The translations under genes and the position numbers were made by a program. A stretch of 64,000 nt of DNA, taken from the NCBI RefSeq assembly GCF_900207575.1, contig NZ_OAOQ01000002.1:362587-426586 (forward strand), read 5' to 3'. The stretch comes from Cereibacter ovatus. GTDB taxonomy: Bacteria; Pseudomonadota; Alphaproteobacteria; Rhodobacterales; Rhodobacteraceae. This document shows positions 17,842 to 27,690 of this stretch, one piece after another. The notes below the pieces were generated by a model. It was not told the origin of the DNA, did not search any database, and saw nothing but the letters and a program-made list of their open reading frames with translations. The first letter of the stretch is position 1; each line of letters starts with the position of its first letter.

Positions 17842-20493
17842 ATGCCGTCGTTGAACGATATCCGCTCTACCTTCCTCGACTATTTCCGACGCAATGGCCA
17901 CCGGGTGGTCGAGTCGAGCCCGCTTGTTCCGCGCAACGACCCGACGCTGATGTTCACCAACTCGGGGATGGTGCAGTTCAAGAACTGCTTCACCGGGTTG
18001 GAGCGTCGCGACTACACCCGCGCGACCACGGCGCAGAAATGCGTGCGTGCGGGCGGTAAGCACAACGACCTGGACAACGTCGGCTACACCGCGCGGCACC
18101 ATACCTTCTTTGAAATGCTGGGGAACTTTTCCTTTGGCGACTATTTCAAATCCGATGCGATCCCCTTTGCATGGGAACTTCTGACCAAGGATTTCGACAT
18201 CCCGAAGGATCGGCTTCTGGTCACGGTCTATCACACCGATGACGAGGCGGCGGCGATCTGGAAGAAGGTGGCGGGCCTGCCTGATGATCGCATCATCCGC
18301 ATTCCCACCAACGACAACTTCTGGATGATGGGTCCGACCGGCCCCTGCGGCCCCTGCACCGAGATCTTCTTTGATCATGGCCCCGGCATCTGGGGCGGCC
18401 CGCCCGGGTCCGCCGATGAAGACGGCGATCGCTTCATCGAGATCTGGAACCTTGTGTTCATGCAGAACGAGCAGCATCCCGACGGCTCGATGACGCCCTT
18501 GCCGATGCAGTCGATCGACACCGGCATGGGGCTGGAACGGATCGGCGCCCTGCTGCAAGGCAAGCACGACAACTATGACACCGATCTGATGCGCAGCCTG
18601 ATCGAGGCGTCGGCCAATGCGACCTCGTCGGACCCGGATGGTCCGGGCAAGACCCACCACCGGGTGATTGGGGATCACCTGCGCTCGACCAGTTTCCTGA
18701 TTGCCGATGGGGTGATGCCGTCGAACGAGGGCCGCGGCTATGTGTTGCGCCGGATCATGCGGCGCGCGATGCGCCACGCGCATCTTCTGGGTGCGCAGGA
18801 TCCGGTGATGCACCGGCTGGTGCCGGCGCTGGTGCGCCAGATGGGCGCGGCCTATCCCGAACTGGTGCGCGGTCAGGCGCTGATCGAGGAAACACTGAAG
18901 CTTGAGGAAACCCGCTTCCGTCAGACGCTTGACCGTGGTCTGCGGCTGCTTGAGGATGAGTTGGGCCACCTGCCCGAGGGCGCGGCGCTGCCGGGCGAGG
19001 CGGCGTTCAAACTCTATGACACCTATGGGTTCCCGCTGGATCTGACGCAGGATGCGCTGCGCGAGAAGGGCCGCAAGGTCGATACCGACGGGTTCGAAGC
19101 CGCGATGGCCGAGCAGAAGGCCAAGGCGCGGGCCAGCTGGGCAGGCTCGGGCGAAACCAAGGATGCCGCGATCTGGTTCGATCTGGCCGAAAAGCACGGC
19201 GCGACCGAGTTTCTGGGCTATGACACCGAAACCGCCGAAGGGCAGGTTGTGGCCCTTGTCGCGGGCGGCGCGGCGCAGGCGGTGGCCACTTCCGGCCAGT
19301 CGGTGCAGATCGTTCTGAACCAGACGCCGTTCTATGCGGAATCGGGCGGTCAGGTGGGCGACATGGGCGACTTGTCCACCGATTCGGGGCGGGCGCGCAT
19401 CACCGATGTGAAGAAGTCCCAGGGTCTGTTCCTGCATTTCGCCGAGGTGACCGAGGGTGAGATCCGGCAGGGGCAGGGCGCTCAGTTGGCTGTCGATCAC
19501 GCGCGGCGGTCTGCGATCCGGGCCAATCACTCGGCCACCCACCTTCTGCACGAAGCATTGCGCCGTGCGCTGGGGGATCATGTGGCCCAGCGCGGAAGCC
19601 TGAACGCGCCGGATCGTCTGCGTTTCGACTTCAGCCACTCCAAGGCCCTGTCGGCCGAGGAGCTGGCCACGGTCGAGGCCGAGGTCAACAGCTTCATCCG
19701 GTCCAACGGCCCGGTCGAGACGCGGATCATGACGCCCGACGATGCCCGTGCGCTGGGCGCGCAGGCGCTGTTCGGCGAGAAATATGGCGACGAGGTCCGC
19801 GTGGTTTCGATGGGGGCGCTGGACGGGTCCGGCAAGGGCGCCGACGGGCGGACCTATTCGCTGGAACTGTGCGGGGGCACCCATGTTGCGCGGCTGGGCG
19901 ACATCGGACTGTGCGTGATTCTGGGCGATTCGGCATCCTCGGCCGGCGTTCGCCGGATCGAGGCGCTGACCGGCGAAGGCGCGCTTGCCTACCTGAACGA
20001 GCAGATGAAGCGGCTGGCCGAGGTCGCCGCCGCGCTGAAAGCCGCCCCGGCCGAGCTGGTGGACCGGGTGAAGGCGCTGGTCGACGAACGCCGCGCCTTG
20101 CAGAATGAGGTCGCGCAGTTGCGGCGCGAGGCTGCGATGGGCGGCGGTGCCGGGGCCGAGGCGAAAGAGATCGCCGGCGTGAAGTTCCTGGCGCAGATCG
20201 TTCAGGGCGTTCCTGGCAAGGACATGCCGGGCCTGATCGACGAGATGAAGGCGCGGGTGGGCTCGGGCGCGGTGCTGCTGATTTCCGACACCGGGGGCAA
20301 GGCGGCGCTGGCGGCGGGTGTCACGGCGGATCTGACCGACCGGCTGTCGGCGGTGGCGCTGGTCAAGGCCGCGGCCGAGGCCCTGGGCGGGCGCGGCGGC
20401 GGCGGGCGGCCGGACATGGCCCAGGCAGGCGCGGCCGATGCCTCGCAGGCGGAACAGGCCATTAAAGCGGCCGAATCCGTGATCGGGGGCTGA
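17842..20493 (+). CDS. alaS: Alanyl-tRNA synthetase
   Basis: An 883-residue class II synthetase of normal length. The catalytic core starts with the AlaRS N-terminus ([12 protein letters not shown], then [12 protein letters not shown]) and contains motif 2 [17 protein letters not shown]. The editing domain has the zinc set HSATHLLH (about residue 562) and CGGTH (about 677). The C-terminal C-Ala region includes a coiled-coil stretch and the glycine-rich [15 protein letters not shown]. No tRNA-like leader or riboswitch is seen in the 86-base gap after recA. Confidence 0.98.
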   Translation: MPSLNDIRSTFLDYFRRNGHRVVESSPLVPRNDPTLMFTNSGMVQFKNCFTGLERRDYTRATTAQKCVRAGGKHNDLDNVGYTARHHTFFEMLGNFSFGDYFKSDAIPFAWELLTKDFDIPKDRLLVTVYHTDDEAAAIWKKVAGLPDDRIIRIPTNDNFWMMGPTGPCGPCTEIFFDHGPGIWGGPPGSADEDGDRFIEIWNLVFMQNEQHPDGSMTPLPMQSIDTGMGLERIGALLQGKHDNYDTDLMRSLIEASANATSSDPDGPGKTHHRVIGDHLRSTSFLIADGVMPSNEGRGYVLRRIMRRAMRHAHLLGAQDPVMHRLVPALVRQMGAAYPELVRGQALIEETLKLEETRFRQTLDRGLRLLEDELGHLPEGAALPGEAAFKLYDTYGFPLDLTQDALREKGRKVDTDGFEAAMAEQKAKARASWAGSGETKDAAIWFDLAEKHGATEFLGYDTETAEGQVVALVAGGAAQAVATSGQSVQIVLNQTPFYAESGGQVGDMGDLSTDSGRARITDVKKSQGLFLHFAEVTEGEIRQGQGAQLAVDHARRSAIRANHSATHLLHEALRRALGDHVAQRGSLNAPDRLRFDFSHSKALSAEELATVEAEVNSFIRSNGPVETRIMTPDDARALGAQALFGEKYGDEVRVVSMGALDGSGKGADGRTYSLELCGGTHVARLGDIGLCVILGDSASSAGVRRIEALTGEGALAYLNEQMKRLAEVAAALKAAPAELVDRVKALVDERRALQNEVAQLRREAAMGGGAGAEAKEIAGVKFLAQIVQGVPGKDMPGLIDEMKARVGSGAVLLISDTGGKAALAAGVTADLTDRLSAVALVKAAAEALGGRGGGGRPDMAQAGAADASQAEQAIKAAESVIGG

Positions 20494-20494
20494 G

Positions 20495-20785
20495 ATGGCG
20501 ACCGCACTCTGGATTGCGAATGTCGAAGTGACCGACCCCGAAGCCTATGGCCTTTATGCGAGGGGCGCGGGGCCGGCGATTGCCGCGCATGGCGGGGTGT
20601 TCCTTGCCCGTGGCGGCCGTTTTGTCCAGTTGGAAGGGCGCGAGCGGTCGCGCAATGTCGTGGCGCGGTTCCCTTCGGTCGAGGCGGCGGTGGCCTGCTA
20701 CCACTCGGCCGAATATCAGGCGGCGCTGGATCACGCGCGGGGGGCTTCGGTCCGCGATCTGGTGGTGGTCGAGGAAGTCGAGTAA
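20495..20785 (+). CDS. DUF1330 family protein
   Basis: A 96-residue protein of the DUF1330 group, a small ferredoxin-like dimeric alpha/beta-barrel fold. Visible pattern: VTDPEAYGLYARGAGPAI, then FVQLEGRER and a central VVARFPSVEAAVACYHSAEYQAA. The function of the family is unknown. It starts one base after the alaS stop, so it is very likely co-transcribed and translationally coupled. Confidence 0.88.
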   Translation: MATALWIANVEVTDPEAYGLYARGAGPAIAAHGGVFLARGGRFVQLEGRERSRNVVARFPSVEAAVACYHSAEYQAALDHARGASVRDLVVVEEVE

Positions 20786-20887
20786 CCGCGCGGCGTTTCG
20801 CCGGTGCGACGGATTTGCGACGAAATCGTGATGCGGCGTTGCGGCGGCCCTGCTAGGATGACTGCAAAGCAAGACGCCGGAGCAGTC

Positions 20888-20929
20888 ATGAAGGTGCCGC
20901 CGTTCCGTCGCGCCCCCGGGGCGCTGTAG
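20888..20929 (+). CDS. Predicted 13-residue leader peptide before the amidotransferase
   Basis: A short frame, MKVPPFRRAPGAL, with a good Shine-Dalgarno GGAG five bases before its ATG. Its stop lies three bases before the ATG of the class II amidotransferase, whose own upstream region (inside this frame) has no SD. This arrangement suggests translational coupling or a regulatory leader. There is no homology to support it as a functional peptide. Confidence 0.45.
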   Translation: MKVPPFRRAPGAL

Positions 20930-20932
20930 ATC

Positions 20933-21727
20933 ATGTGCCGTTGGGCCGCCTATATCGGGGCGCCGATCTTCCTTGAGGAGATCGTCAGCCGCCCCGGCCA
21001 TTCCCTGATCCATCAAAGCCATTGCGCCACCGAATGCCGGACCGCGATCAACGCGGACGGCTTCGGCCTCGCCTGGTATGGCGAGCGGCCAGAGCCCGGG
21101 CTTTACCGCGACGTCTTTCCCGCGTGGAGCGATCCGAACCTGCGCAGTCTGACGGCGCAGGTGAAATCGGGGCTGTTTCTGGCCCATGTCCGCGCTTCGA
21201 CCGGAACAGCCACCAGCCGCAACAACTGCCATCCCTTTGTGGTCGGACGCTGGGCCTTCATGCACAACGGTCAGGTGGGGGGCTATGACGCGCTGCGGCG
21301 CGATGCCGACATGCTGATCCCGGATGCGCTTTACGGCCACCGCAAGGGCGCGACAGACAGCGAGGCGCTGTTCCTTGTCGCACTGGCCGAAGGGTTGGAG
21401 ACCGACCCCAAGGGCGCGCTGGAACGCAGCGTGCGCCGGTTCGAGGCGCTTGCCCGCGACAAGGGCGGCGCGCCGCATCTGCGGCTGACCGCGGCCTTTT
21501 CCGATGGCCAGCGGCTATACGCGGTGCGCTATGCCAGCGACGATCAGGCGCCGACGCTGTATCACCGCTGGAGTCTGCGGCGCGGCGGCCGCGCCGTGGT
21601 GTCAGAACCGTTGGAGCAGGACGAAGGCGACTGGCTGGAAGTCGCGCCCGGGTCGTTCTGCGTCTTCGAGGACGAGTCGGTCCGGATCGAACCCTTTGCT
21701 CCGCTGGGATACGCAGCGGCGGCCTGA
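20933..21727 (+). CDS. Class II glutamine amidotransferase (YafJ type)
   Basis: A 264-residue N-terminal-nucleophile amidohydrolase. The protein begins MCRWAAYIG, so Met removal exposes the catalytic Cys; this fixes the start. Other class II features are NADGFGLAWYG, LAHVRASTGTATSRNNCHPF and MHNGQVGG. It is a stand-alone glutaminase domain of the YafJ/DUG3-like type, without a synthetase part. Its acceptor or substrate is not known. Convergent with typA, sharing a terminator. Confidence 0.9.
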   Translation: MCRWAAYIGAPIFLEEIVSRPGHSLIHQSHCATECRTAINADGFGLAWYGERPEPGLYRDVFPAWSDPNLRSLTAQVKSGLFLAHVRASTGTATSRNNCHPFVVGRWAFMHNGQVGGYDALRRDADMLIPDALYGHRKGATDSEALFLVALAEGLETDPKGALERSVRRFEALARDKGGAPHLRLTAAFSDGQRLYAVRYASDDQAPTLYHRWSLRRGGRAVVSEPLEQDEGDWLEVAPGSFCVFEDESVRIEPFAPLGYAAAA

Positions 21728-21776
21728 CGCCACCTGCGACCGTGACCGGGCTTTCGGAACGGCCTTGGCCTGCTAT

Positions 21777-21812
21777 GAAAAGGGCGCCGGCCGGGATGGC
21801 GGGCGCCCTTGT
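21777..21812. terminator. Bidirectional terminator between the amidotransferase and typA
   Basis: AAGGGCGCC/GGCGCCCTT perfect 9-bp stem with a 13-base loop, preceded by AAA and followed by TTGTG. It lies between convergent genes and ends 9 bases before the typA stop. Confidence 0.8.
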
Positions 21813-21820
21813 GATCGGTG

Positions 21821-23641
21821 TTACTCGGCGGCGCGGGCCGCGCGCTTGCGTTCGTGCGGGTCAAGGTGCCGCTTGCGCATCCGCACGATCTTGGGCGTCA
21901 CTTCCACCAACTCGTCGTCGTCGATATAGGCGATGGCCTGTTCCAGCGACAGCCGCACCGGGGGCGTCAGGCGAACCGCCTCGTCCGTGCCCGAAGCGCG
22001 GACGTTGGTCAGCTTCTTGCCCTTCAGCGGGTTCACTTCCAGATCGTTCTCGCGGCTGTGCTCGCCGATGATCATGCCTTCATAGACGGCTTCCTGCGCG
22101 CCGATGAACAGATGGCCGCGTTCTTCCAGATTCCACAGGGCGTAAGGCACCGAACTGCCGTTCTCCATCGAGATCAGCACGCCGACGCGGCGGCCCTCGA
22201 TCGGGCCCTTGTGCGGCGCCCATTCGTGGAACACCCGGTTCAGCACGCCCGTGCCGCGGGTGTCGGTCAGGAACTGCCCGTGATAGCCGATCAGCCCGCG
22301 CGACGGCACATGCGCGATGATCCGGGTCTTGCCGGCGCCGGCGGGCTTCATCTCGACCAGATCGCCCTTGCGCGGGCCGGTCAGCTTTTCGATCACGGCG
22401 CCGGTGTATTCGTCGTCGACGTCGATGGTGACTTCTTCGATCGGTTCCAGCCGCTGGCCGTTTTCTTCACGGAACAGCACGCGCGGGCGCGAGATCGACA
22501 GCTCGAACCCTTCGCGGCGCATGTTCTCGATCAGAACGCCCATCTGCAATTCGCCGCGGCCGGCGACTTCGAAGGCCTCGCCGCCGGGGGTGTCGGTGAC
22601 CTTGATCGCCACGTTGATCTCGGCCTCTTTCATCAGCCGTTCGCGGATGACGCGGGACTGCACCTTGTTGCCGTCCTTGCCGGCGAGGGGCGAATCATTG
22701 ATGCCGAAGGTGACCGAGATCGTCGGCGGATCGATCGGCTGCGCCGGCAGCGGCACGTCGATTTCGGGCGCGCAAAGCGTGTCGGCCACGGTGGCCTTGG
22801 ACATGCCGGCAAGCGTGACGATGTCGCCGGGTTCGCCCAGTTCGATCTGGCTTTGCGACAGGCCGCGGAAGGCCAGCACTTTCGAGACGCGGAACTGTTC
22901 CAGCCGTTCGCCGGTGCGCGACAGCGCCTTCAGCGTGTCGCCGGCCTTGACGGTGCCGGATTCGATCCGGCCGGTCAGGATGCGGCCGATGAACGGATCG
23001 GCCGACAGCGTGGTGGCCAGCATCCGGAACGGCTCGTCCCGGTGGGCAAGCTGGCGCGGTTCGGGGACATGGCGCAGCACCAGTTCGTAAAGCGCCGACA
23101 GATCCTTGCGCGGACCGTCGAGTTGTTCATCCGCCCAGCCCGAACGGCCCGAGGCGTAAAGAACAGGGAAATCAAGCTGATCGTCATCGGCGCCAAGGTT
23201 GGCGAACAGGTCGAACACCTCGTTCAGGGCGCGGTCGGGTTCGGCGTCGGGCTTGTCGACCTTGTTCAGCACCACGATGGGCCGCAGCCCCAGCGCCAGC
23301 GCCTTCGAGGTGACGAACTTGGTCTGCGGCATCGGGCCTTCGGCGGCATCGACCAGCAGCACCACGCCATCGACCATGTTCAGGATCCGCTCGACCTCGC
23401 CGCCGAAATCGGCGTGACCGGGGGTGTCGACGATGTTGATGCGCTTGCCCCCCCATTCCAGCGAGGTGCATTTGGCAAGGATGGTGATCCCGCGCTCGCG
23501 TTCGATGTCGTTCGAATCCATGGCGCGTTCGGCCACGGCCTGATTGTCGCGGAAGGCGCCGGACTGCTTGAGAAGCTCGTCCACCAGGGTCGTCTTGCCA
23601 TGGTCGACGTGCGCGATAATGGCGATGTTGCGAAGCTCCAT
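21821..23641 (-). CDS. typA: Ribosome-associated GTPase TypA/BipA
   Basis: A 606-residue translational GTPase related to EF-G and LepA. It has G1 [11 protein letters not shown]2 region ERGITI, G3 [15 protein letters not shown]4 NKVDKPDA, then beta-barrel, domain III and V, and the BipA-specific C-terminal domain. It acts on ribosome assembly and stress-related translation, often at low temperature. Length and motifs are normal. Single gene with its own terminator. Confidence 0.97.
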   Translation of the reverse strand: MELRNIAIIAHVDHGKTTLVDELLKQSGAFRDNQAVAERAMDSNDIERERGITILAKCTSLEWGGKRINIVDTPGHADFGGEVERILNMVDGVVLLVDAAEGPMPQTKFVTSKALALGLRPIVVLNKVDKPDAEPDRALNEVFDLFANLGADDDQLDFPVLYASGRSGWADEQLDGPRKDLSALYELVLRHVPEPRQLAHRDEPFRMLATTLSADPFIGRILTGRIESGTVKAGDTLKALSRTGERLEQFRVSKVLAFRGLSQSQIELGEPGDIVTLAGMSKATVADTLCAPEIDVPLPAQPIDPPTISVTFGINDSPLAGKDGNKVQSRVIRERLMKEAEINVAIKVTDTPGGEAFEVAGRGELQMGVLIENMRREGFELSISRPRVLFREENGQRLEPIEEVTIDVDDEYTGAVIEKLTGPRKGDLVEMKPAGAGKTRIIAHVPSRGLIGYHGQFLTDTRGTGVLNRVFHEWAPHKGPIEGRRVGVLISMENGSSVPYALWNLEERGHLFIGAQEAVYEGMIIGEHSRENDLEVNPLKGKKLTNVRASGTDEAVRLTPPVRLSLEQAIAYIDDDELVEVTPKIVRMRKRHLDPHERKRAARAAE

Positions 23642-23720
23642 CGGGGGACACTTTCGGTTGTGTTCAGGGGTTGTCGCGGCGTTACATCAGCCGGCGCCGA
23701 AAAGCCAGAGGCTTTCGGCG

Positions 23721-24326
23721 TCAGGTGGCGATGTAGCGGTCGCGGCGGTGGTTGATCGCGATCACCAGGTTGACGACCAGCGCACCAAGGAAGGACCAGG
23801 CGACCAGCGGCCAGTCAAGCAGTGTCAGCGCCACGGCAAACAGCGCCGCGTCGAAGGCCAGTTGCGTCCAGCCGGCGCGAAAGCCGGTGCGGTCCTGGAT
23901 CAGCAGCGCGAGGATGCCGATGCCGCCAAGGCTGGCGCCATGGCGAAACAGCGACAGCAGCGCCGAGCCCGAGACCATGCCGAACAGCACCGCCCCGAAG
24001 CCGGGGTGCAGCGTGTCGAAGCGGACCCACTGCGGCATGAGGTGCACCAGCGCCGACATCAGGCCCACGGCCAGAAAGGTCTTGAGCGTGAAGGCCAGCC
24101 CCATGCGGCGGTAGCCGATCAGGTAGAACGGGATGTTGATGAGGAAGAACACCGCGCCGAAGCCCCAGCCGGTGGCATAGGAGATCAGCACCGCCAGTCC
24201 CGCGGTCTGGCCGGTAACAAGGCCGAGATGGGTCAGGATGGTGATGCCGAAGGCAGCCATGGTGACGCCGAAGGCAAGTGCCTGCGCGTCTTCGAGGGGG
24301 CTGTGGGCGGTGGTGGTCTCGGTCAT
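23721..24326 (-). CDS. YitT-like integral membrane protein
   Basis: A 201-residue membrane protein with about five to six hydrophobic segments and the GLVTGQTAGLAVLISYATGWGFG start typical of the YitT/DUF161-related group. Transport function is presumed but unproven. The ATG at 24326 (MTETTTAH) is chosen. A longer frame to 24401 would read through an intergenic repeat and gives a spurious N-terminus (FHSGPNIPG) that looks like other mis-extended proteins of this order. Confidence 0.82.
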   Translation of the reverse strand: MTETTTAHSPLEDAQALAFGVTMAAFGITILTHLGLVTGQTAGLAVLISYATGWGFGAVFFLINIPFYLIGYRRMGLAFTLKTFLAVGLMSALVHLMPQWVRFDTLHPGFGAVLFGMVSGSALLSLFRHGASLGGIGILALLIQDRTGFRAGWTQLAFDAALFAVALTLLDWPLVAWSFLGALVVNLVIAINHRRDRYIAT

Positions 24327-24350
24327 TCCGGGGGGGCCTTGGGGACGCGT

Positions 24351-24397
24351 CCGGGGCGCTGCCCCGGACCCCGGGATATTTGGGCCAGAATGAAAGG
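24351..24397 (+). repeat. Intergenic GC-rich repeat, copy 2
   Basis: GGGGCGCTGCCCC hairpin arm followed by the core GATATTTGGGCCAGAATGAA. It matches the copies at 171-224 and 27634-27685. It sits between the icd stop and the YitT-like start. Confidence 0.85.
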
Positions 24398-24412
24398 GCA
24401 AGGGGTCGGGGT

Positions 24413-24426
24413 GGGGGGGGGGGGGG
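24413..24426 (+). repeat. Homopolymer of 14 G
   Basis: An unbroken run of 14 G, between icd and the YitT-like gene. Such tracts can vary in length by slippage and are also error-prone in sequencing. Confidence 0.9.
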
Positions 24427-24452
24427 CGGTTGCCCCGCCGCGCCCTGCCGGG

Positions 24453-25667
24453 TCAGGCGCCCAGTGCGCGGTCGAGATATTCGTCGACCTTTTCCAGATA
24501 GCCCATCGTGGTCAGCCATTTCTGGTTCGGGCCGACGAGAAGGGCGAGGTCTTTGGTCATGTGGCCGTCCTCGACGGTCTGGACGGTCACGCGTTCCAGC
24601 GTTTCGGCGAAGCGCATCAGGTCGGCGTTGTTGTCGAGTTTGGCGCGGTGCTTGAGGCCGCCGGTCCAGGCGAAGATCGAGGCGATCGAGTTGGTCGAGG
24701 TTTCCTTGCCGGCCTGGTGTTGGCGGTAGTGGCGGGTGACGGTGCCGTGGGCGGCTTCGGCCTCGACGGTCTGGCCATCGGGGGTCATCAGCACTGAGGT
24801 CATCAGGCCGAGCGATCCGAAGCCCTGGGCCACGGTGTCGGACTGCACGTCGCCGTCGTAGTTCTTGCAGGCCCAGACATAGCCGCCCGACCATTTCAGC
24901 GCCGAGGCCACCATGTCGTCGATCAGGCGGTGTTCGTAGTGGATGCCCTTGGCCTTGAATTTCTCTTCGAATTCTTCTTCGTAGACCTTCTGGAACAGAT
25001 CCTTGAAGCGGCCGTCATAGGCTTTGAGGATGGTGTTCTTGGTCGAGAGATAGACCGGCCAGCCGAGGTTCAGGCCGTAGTTCATCGAGGCCCGCGCGAA
25101 GTCGAGGATCGATTCGTCGAGGTTGTACATCGCCATGGTCACGCCGGCGCCGGGGGCGTCGAACACGTCGCGTTCGATCACGGTGCCGTCCTCGCCCACG
25201 AATTTCAGCGTGAGTTTGCCCTTGCCGGGGAAGCGGAAGTCGGTGGCGCGATACTGGTCGCCGAAGGCGTGGCGGCCGACGACGATGGGCTGGGTCCAGC
25301 CGGGGACAAGGCGGGGGACGTTCTTGCAGATGATCGGCTGGCGGAAGATCACGCCGCCGAGGATGTTGCGGATGGTGCCGTTGGGCGATTTCCACATCTG
25401 TTTCAGGCCGAATTCCTCGACCCGGGCCTCATCGGGGGTGATGGTCGCGCATTTCACGCCGACGCCGTATTTCTTGATCGCATGGGCGGCGTCGATGGTG
25501 ATCTGGTCCTGGGTCCGGTCGCGTTCCTCGATGCCGAGGTCGTAGTAGTGCAGGTCGATGTCGAGGTAGGGCAGGATCAGCTTCTGTTTGATGAAGTCCC
25601 AGATGATGCGGGTCATCTCGTCGCCGTCGAGTTCGACGACGGGGTTCGCTACCTTGATCTTCGACAT
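24453..25667 (-). CDS. icd: NADP-dependent isocitrate dehydrogenase
   Basis: A 404-residue enzyme of the eukaryote-like homodimeric NADP-IDH subgroup, which makes 2-oxoglutarate and NADPH from isocitrate. Typical segments are the N-terminus [32 protein letters not shown] for substrate binding, YDGDVQSD with metal-binding aspartates, and [12 protein letters not shown] for NADP. Length is normal. Its 2-oxoglutarate product links to the P-II system encoded elsewhere in the window, though the genes are not adjacent. Confidence 0.97.
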   Translation of the reverse strand: MSKIKVANPVVELDGDEMTRIIWDFIKQKLILPYLDIDLHYYDLGIEERDRTQDQITIDAAHAIKKYGVGVKCATITPDEARVEEFGLKQMWKSPNGTIRNILGGVIFRQPIICKNVPRLVPGWTQPIVVGRHAFGDQYRATDFRFPGKGKLTLKFVGEDGTVIERDVFDAPGAGVTMAMYNLDESILDFARASMNYGLNLGWPVYLSTKNTILKAYDGRFKDLFQKVYEEEFEEKFKAKGIHYEHRLIDDMVASALKWSGGYVWACKNYDGDVQSDTVAQGFGSLGLMTSVLMTPDGQTVEAEAAHGTVTRHYRQHQAGKETSTNSIASIFAWTGGLKHRAKLDNNADLMRFAETLERVTVQTVEDGHMTKDLALLVGPNQKWLTTMGYLEKVDEYLDRALGA

Positions 25668-25751
25668 GGGAGTCTCCGGGTTTGGATTGGTCTGGGATCG
25701 GATAGCCGAAAAACCACGCCAAGGGAAGTGCTGTATGCGGCGGTATACCGA

Positions 25752-26336
25752 CTATCGCGCAGGCGCGTCGAAATAGCGCCGGGTGAGGCTGCGGACATGG
25801 GCCCAGAGTTGCGGGGCGCCGCGTTCGATCTTGGTGCCGACGCGGGCGTCGAGCTGGTCCGAGGTCACCGCGAAGTCGCGCCAGGTTCCACCGCCCGAGG
25901 CGAGGTTTTGCATCACCGGCTGCACCCGGTCGATGGCGCGGGCGAAGATTGCGTCGGGGGTTTCTCCGGCCTCGAATTCCTCCCACAGGGTGCGGAGGGT
26001 TGTCGCCTGATCCGGGGGGAGCAGGCCGAAGATGCGGTTGGCGGCTTCGGCCTCTGCTTTGGCGGTCGCCTGGGGATCGTGGCTGCCGTGGATCGGCGTG
26101 TCGCCTACGTCGATCTCGACCAGGTCATGCAGCAGAAGCATCCGGATCACGCGGTCGATCCGGACTTCGGGGGCGGCGTGGTCGGACAGGACCAGCGCGT
26201 AAAGCGCGATATGCCAGCTGTGTTCGCCCGAATTCTCGCGGCGCGAGGCGTCGCAGAGCGGGTTGGCACGCAGGACGGATTTCAGCCGGTCCGCCTCGGA
26301 CAGGAAGGCGAGTTGCCGGCTGAGCCTGTCTGTCAC
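25752..26336 (-). CDS. HD-domain phosphohydrolase (YfbR-like)
   Basis: A 194-residue HD-superfamily metal phosphohydrolase. Metal ligands are visible as His39 (GEHSWH), His70-Asp71 (LLLHDLVEIDVGD) and Asp136 (RAIDRVQP). It resembles the YfbR/COG1896 group, which includes 5'-deoxynucleotidases. It starts at GTG (26336), overlapping the stop of the alpha/beta hydrolase by 4 bases (GTGA), so the two form an operon. Confidence 0.88.
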   Translation of the reverse strand: MTDRLSRQLAFLSEADRLKSVLRANPLCDASRRENSGEHSWHIALYALVLSDHAAPEVRIDRVIRMLLLHDLVEIDVGDTPIHGSHDPQATAKAEAEAANRIFGLLPPDQATTLRTLWEEFEAGETPDAIFARAIDRVQPVMQNLASGGGTWRDFAVTSDQLDARVGTKIERGAPQLWAHVRSLTRRYFDAPAR

Positions 26337-26992
26337 CTTGTGGCCTCGGTCAGGCGGCGTTTCACATAATCGGAAACGGTGGCGATCATCGGGGCCATGT
26401 GGGCTTCCTCGTCCTTGAAGAAGTGGTCGGCGCCTTCGATCTGTTCGTGGGTGATGGTGATGCCCTTCTGCTCGTGCAGTTTGTTCACCAGTGTGACCGT
26501 GTCCTTCGGTTGCGCCACCCGGTCGGCCGTGCCGTTGATGATCAGGCCCGATGATGGGCAGGGCGCGAGGAACGAGAAGTCATACATGTTCGCCGGCGGG
26601 GCGACCGAGACGAAGCCGGTGATTTCGGGGCGGCGCATCAGAAGCTGCATCCCGATCCAGGCGCCGAACGAGAAGCCTGCCACCCAGCAGTGTTTGGCGT
26701 TCTGGTTCATCGACTGAAGGTAGTCGAGCGCGGCCGCGGCGTCGGACAATTCGCCGATGCCCTGATCGTATTCGCCCTGCGACCTGCCGACGCCCCGGAA
26801 GTTGAAGCGCAGGACTGTGAATCCCAGCCGGTAGAAGGCATAGTGCAGGTTGTAGACGACCTTGTTGTTCATCGAGCCGCCGAACTGCGGATGGGGGTGC
26901 AGCACGATGGCGATGGGGGCGTCGCGATCCTTCTGGGGGTGGTAGCGGCCTTCGAGCCGGCCTTCGGGGCCTGCGAAAATGACTTCGGGCAT
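26333..26992 (-). CDS. Alpha/beta hydrolase (COG2945-like)
   Basis: A 219-residue hydrolase. The N-terminal strand region holds LHPHPQFGGSM, the nucleophile elbow is GFSFGAW (Ser108), and later NGTADRV and GADHFF (His190) fit the acid and histidine of the triad. The substrate is unknown. ATG at 26992 (MPEVIFAGPEG) is chosen over a start 27 bases upstream because homologues start there. Divergent from iscR, sharing a 148-base control region. Confidence 0.88.
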   Translation of the reverse strand: MPEVIFAGPEGRLEGRYHPQKDRDAPIAIVLHPHPQFGGSMNNKVVYNLHYAFYRLGFTVLRFNFRGVGRSQGEYDQGIGELSDAAAALDYLQSMNQNAKHCWVAGFSFGAWIGMQLLMRRPEITGFVSVAPPANMYDFSFLAPCPSSGLIINGTADRVAQPKDTVTLVNKLHEQKGITITHEQIEGADHFFKDEEAHMAPMIATVSDYVKRRLTEATR

Positions 26993-27022
26993 CGCCTCGC
27001 CTTTTCTTCCGTGGCGCATTTG

Positions 27023-27059
27023 TTGACAAAAACGCTCGGATAAATTAGAACCATTCTAC
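27023..27059 (+). promoter_or_regulatory. iscR promoter with overlapping IscR-type (Iron-Rhodo) operator
   Basis: -35 TTGACA at 27023-27028, a 17-base spacer and -10-like TAGAAC at 27046-27051. An inverted repeat TTAGAA-CCA-TTCTAC (27045-27059) covers the -10. This resembles the Iron-Rhodo-box/IscR site reported for Rhodobacterales. Binding here would block the promoter, giving autoregulation of the Fe-S operon. Confidence 0.7.
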
Positions 27060-27061
27060 CT

Positions 27062-27111
27062 GGGCGGGTTGCCCGCCCTGGAACCGTAACGAGTTAAGCG
27101 GCCTGCCGCTT
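27062..27111 (+). promoter_or_regulatory. Two small hairpins in the iscR 5' leader
   Basis: GGGCGGG/CCCGCCC (27062-27078) with loop TTG, and AAGCGGC/GCCGCTT (27096-27111) with loop CT. They lie between the predicted transcription start and iscR. They could affect mRNA stability or early termination; there is no T tract. Confidence 0.4.
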
Positions 27112-27140
27112 GGCGTCAATGGATTTGGCGGGAACGTAAA

Positions 27141-27608
27141 ATGAAACTGTCGACCAAGGGTCGGTATGCGATGGTGGCGCTGGCGGATCTGGCGCTGGCG
27201 TTGAGGGCCGGGGATGAGTTGGTGTCGCTGGCGGAAGTGTCGAAGCGGCAGGACATATCCTTGCCCTATCTGGAGCAGTTGTTCGTGAAGTTGCGCCGGG
27301 CCGGGTTGGTCGAGGCGGTCCGCGGCCCGGGTGGTGGCTATCGTCTGGCGCGCAGCCCGGACTCGATCCGGGTGAGCGAGATCATGGAGGCGGTGGAGGA
27401 GACGGTGAATGCGATGCATACCGGCGCTGGCGCACATGGAGGCGTTTCCGGCTCTCGTGCACAATCCTTGACCAACCGGCTGTGGGAGGGGCTGTCTGCC
27501 CATGTCTATGTCTTCCTTCACCAGACCCGGCTGTCGGACATCATCAGAAACGACATGCGGCCTTGTCCGGCGGTGCCGGCGCTGTTTCGAGTGGTTGATG
27601 AGGACTGA
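27141..27608 (+). CDS. iscR: Rrf2-family Fe-S regulator IscR
   Basis: A 155-residue Rrf2 repressor: an N-terminal winged helix (MKLSTKGRYAMVALADLAL, LPYLEQLFVKLRRAGLVE, GPGGGYRLAR) and a dimer helix. The three clustered cysteines that hold the [2Fe-2S] cluster in E. coli IscR (near residue 92-104) are absent; that loop reads MHTGAGAHGG. The only cysteine is Cys142 near the end. Rhodobacter IscR is known as an unusual cluster-binding type with a lone cysteine, and this protein fits. It heads the Fe-S assembly operon. Confidence 0.93.
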   Translation: MKLSTKGRYAMVALADLALALRAGDELVSLAEVSKRQDISLPYLEQLFVKLRRAGLVEAVRGPGGGYRLARSPDSIRVSEIMEAVEETVNAMHTGAGAHGGVSGSRAQSLTNRLWEGLSAHVYVFLHQTRLSDIIRNDMRPCPAVPALFRVVDED

Positions 27609-27633
27609 GGTGGAGGCGTTCGCGGCCGGCCGC

Positions 27634-27685
27634 CGGGGGCGGCTGCCCCCGGACCCCCGCGGATATTTCTGCCAGAATGAAGGGT
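27634..27685 (+). repeat. Intergenic GC-rich repeat, copy 3
   Basis: CGGGGGCGGCTGCCCCCG arm followed by the core GGATATTTCTGCCAGAATGAA and GGG. It lies between iscR and the desulfurase gene inside the operon, and the AAGGG at its right end may serve as the SD of the next gene. Confidence 0.85.
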
Positions 27686-27690
27686 AAAGG

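Noticed and set aside
24327-24401. Longer N-terminus for the YitT-like protein (FHSGPNIPG)
   Set aside because: The extra residues come from translating the intergenic repeat.
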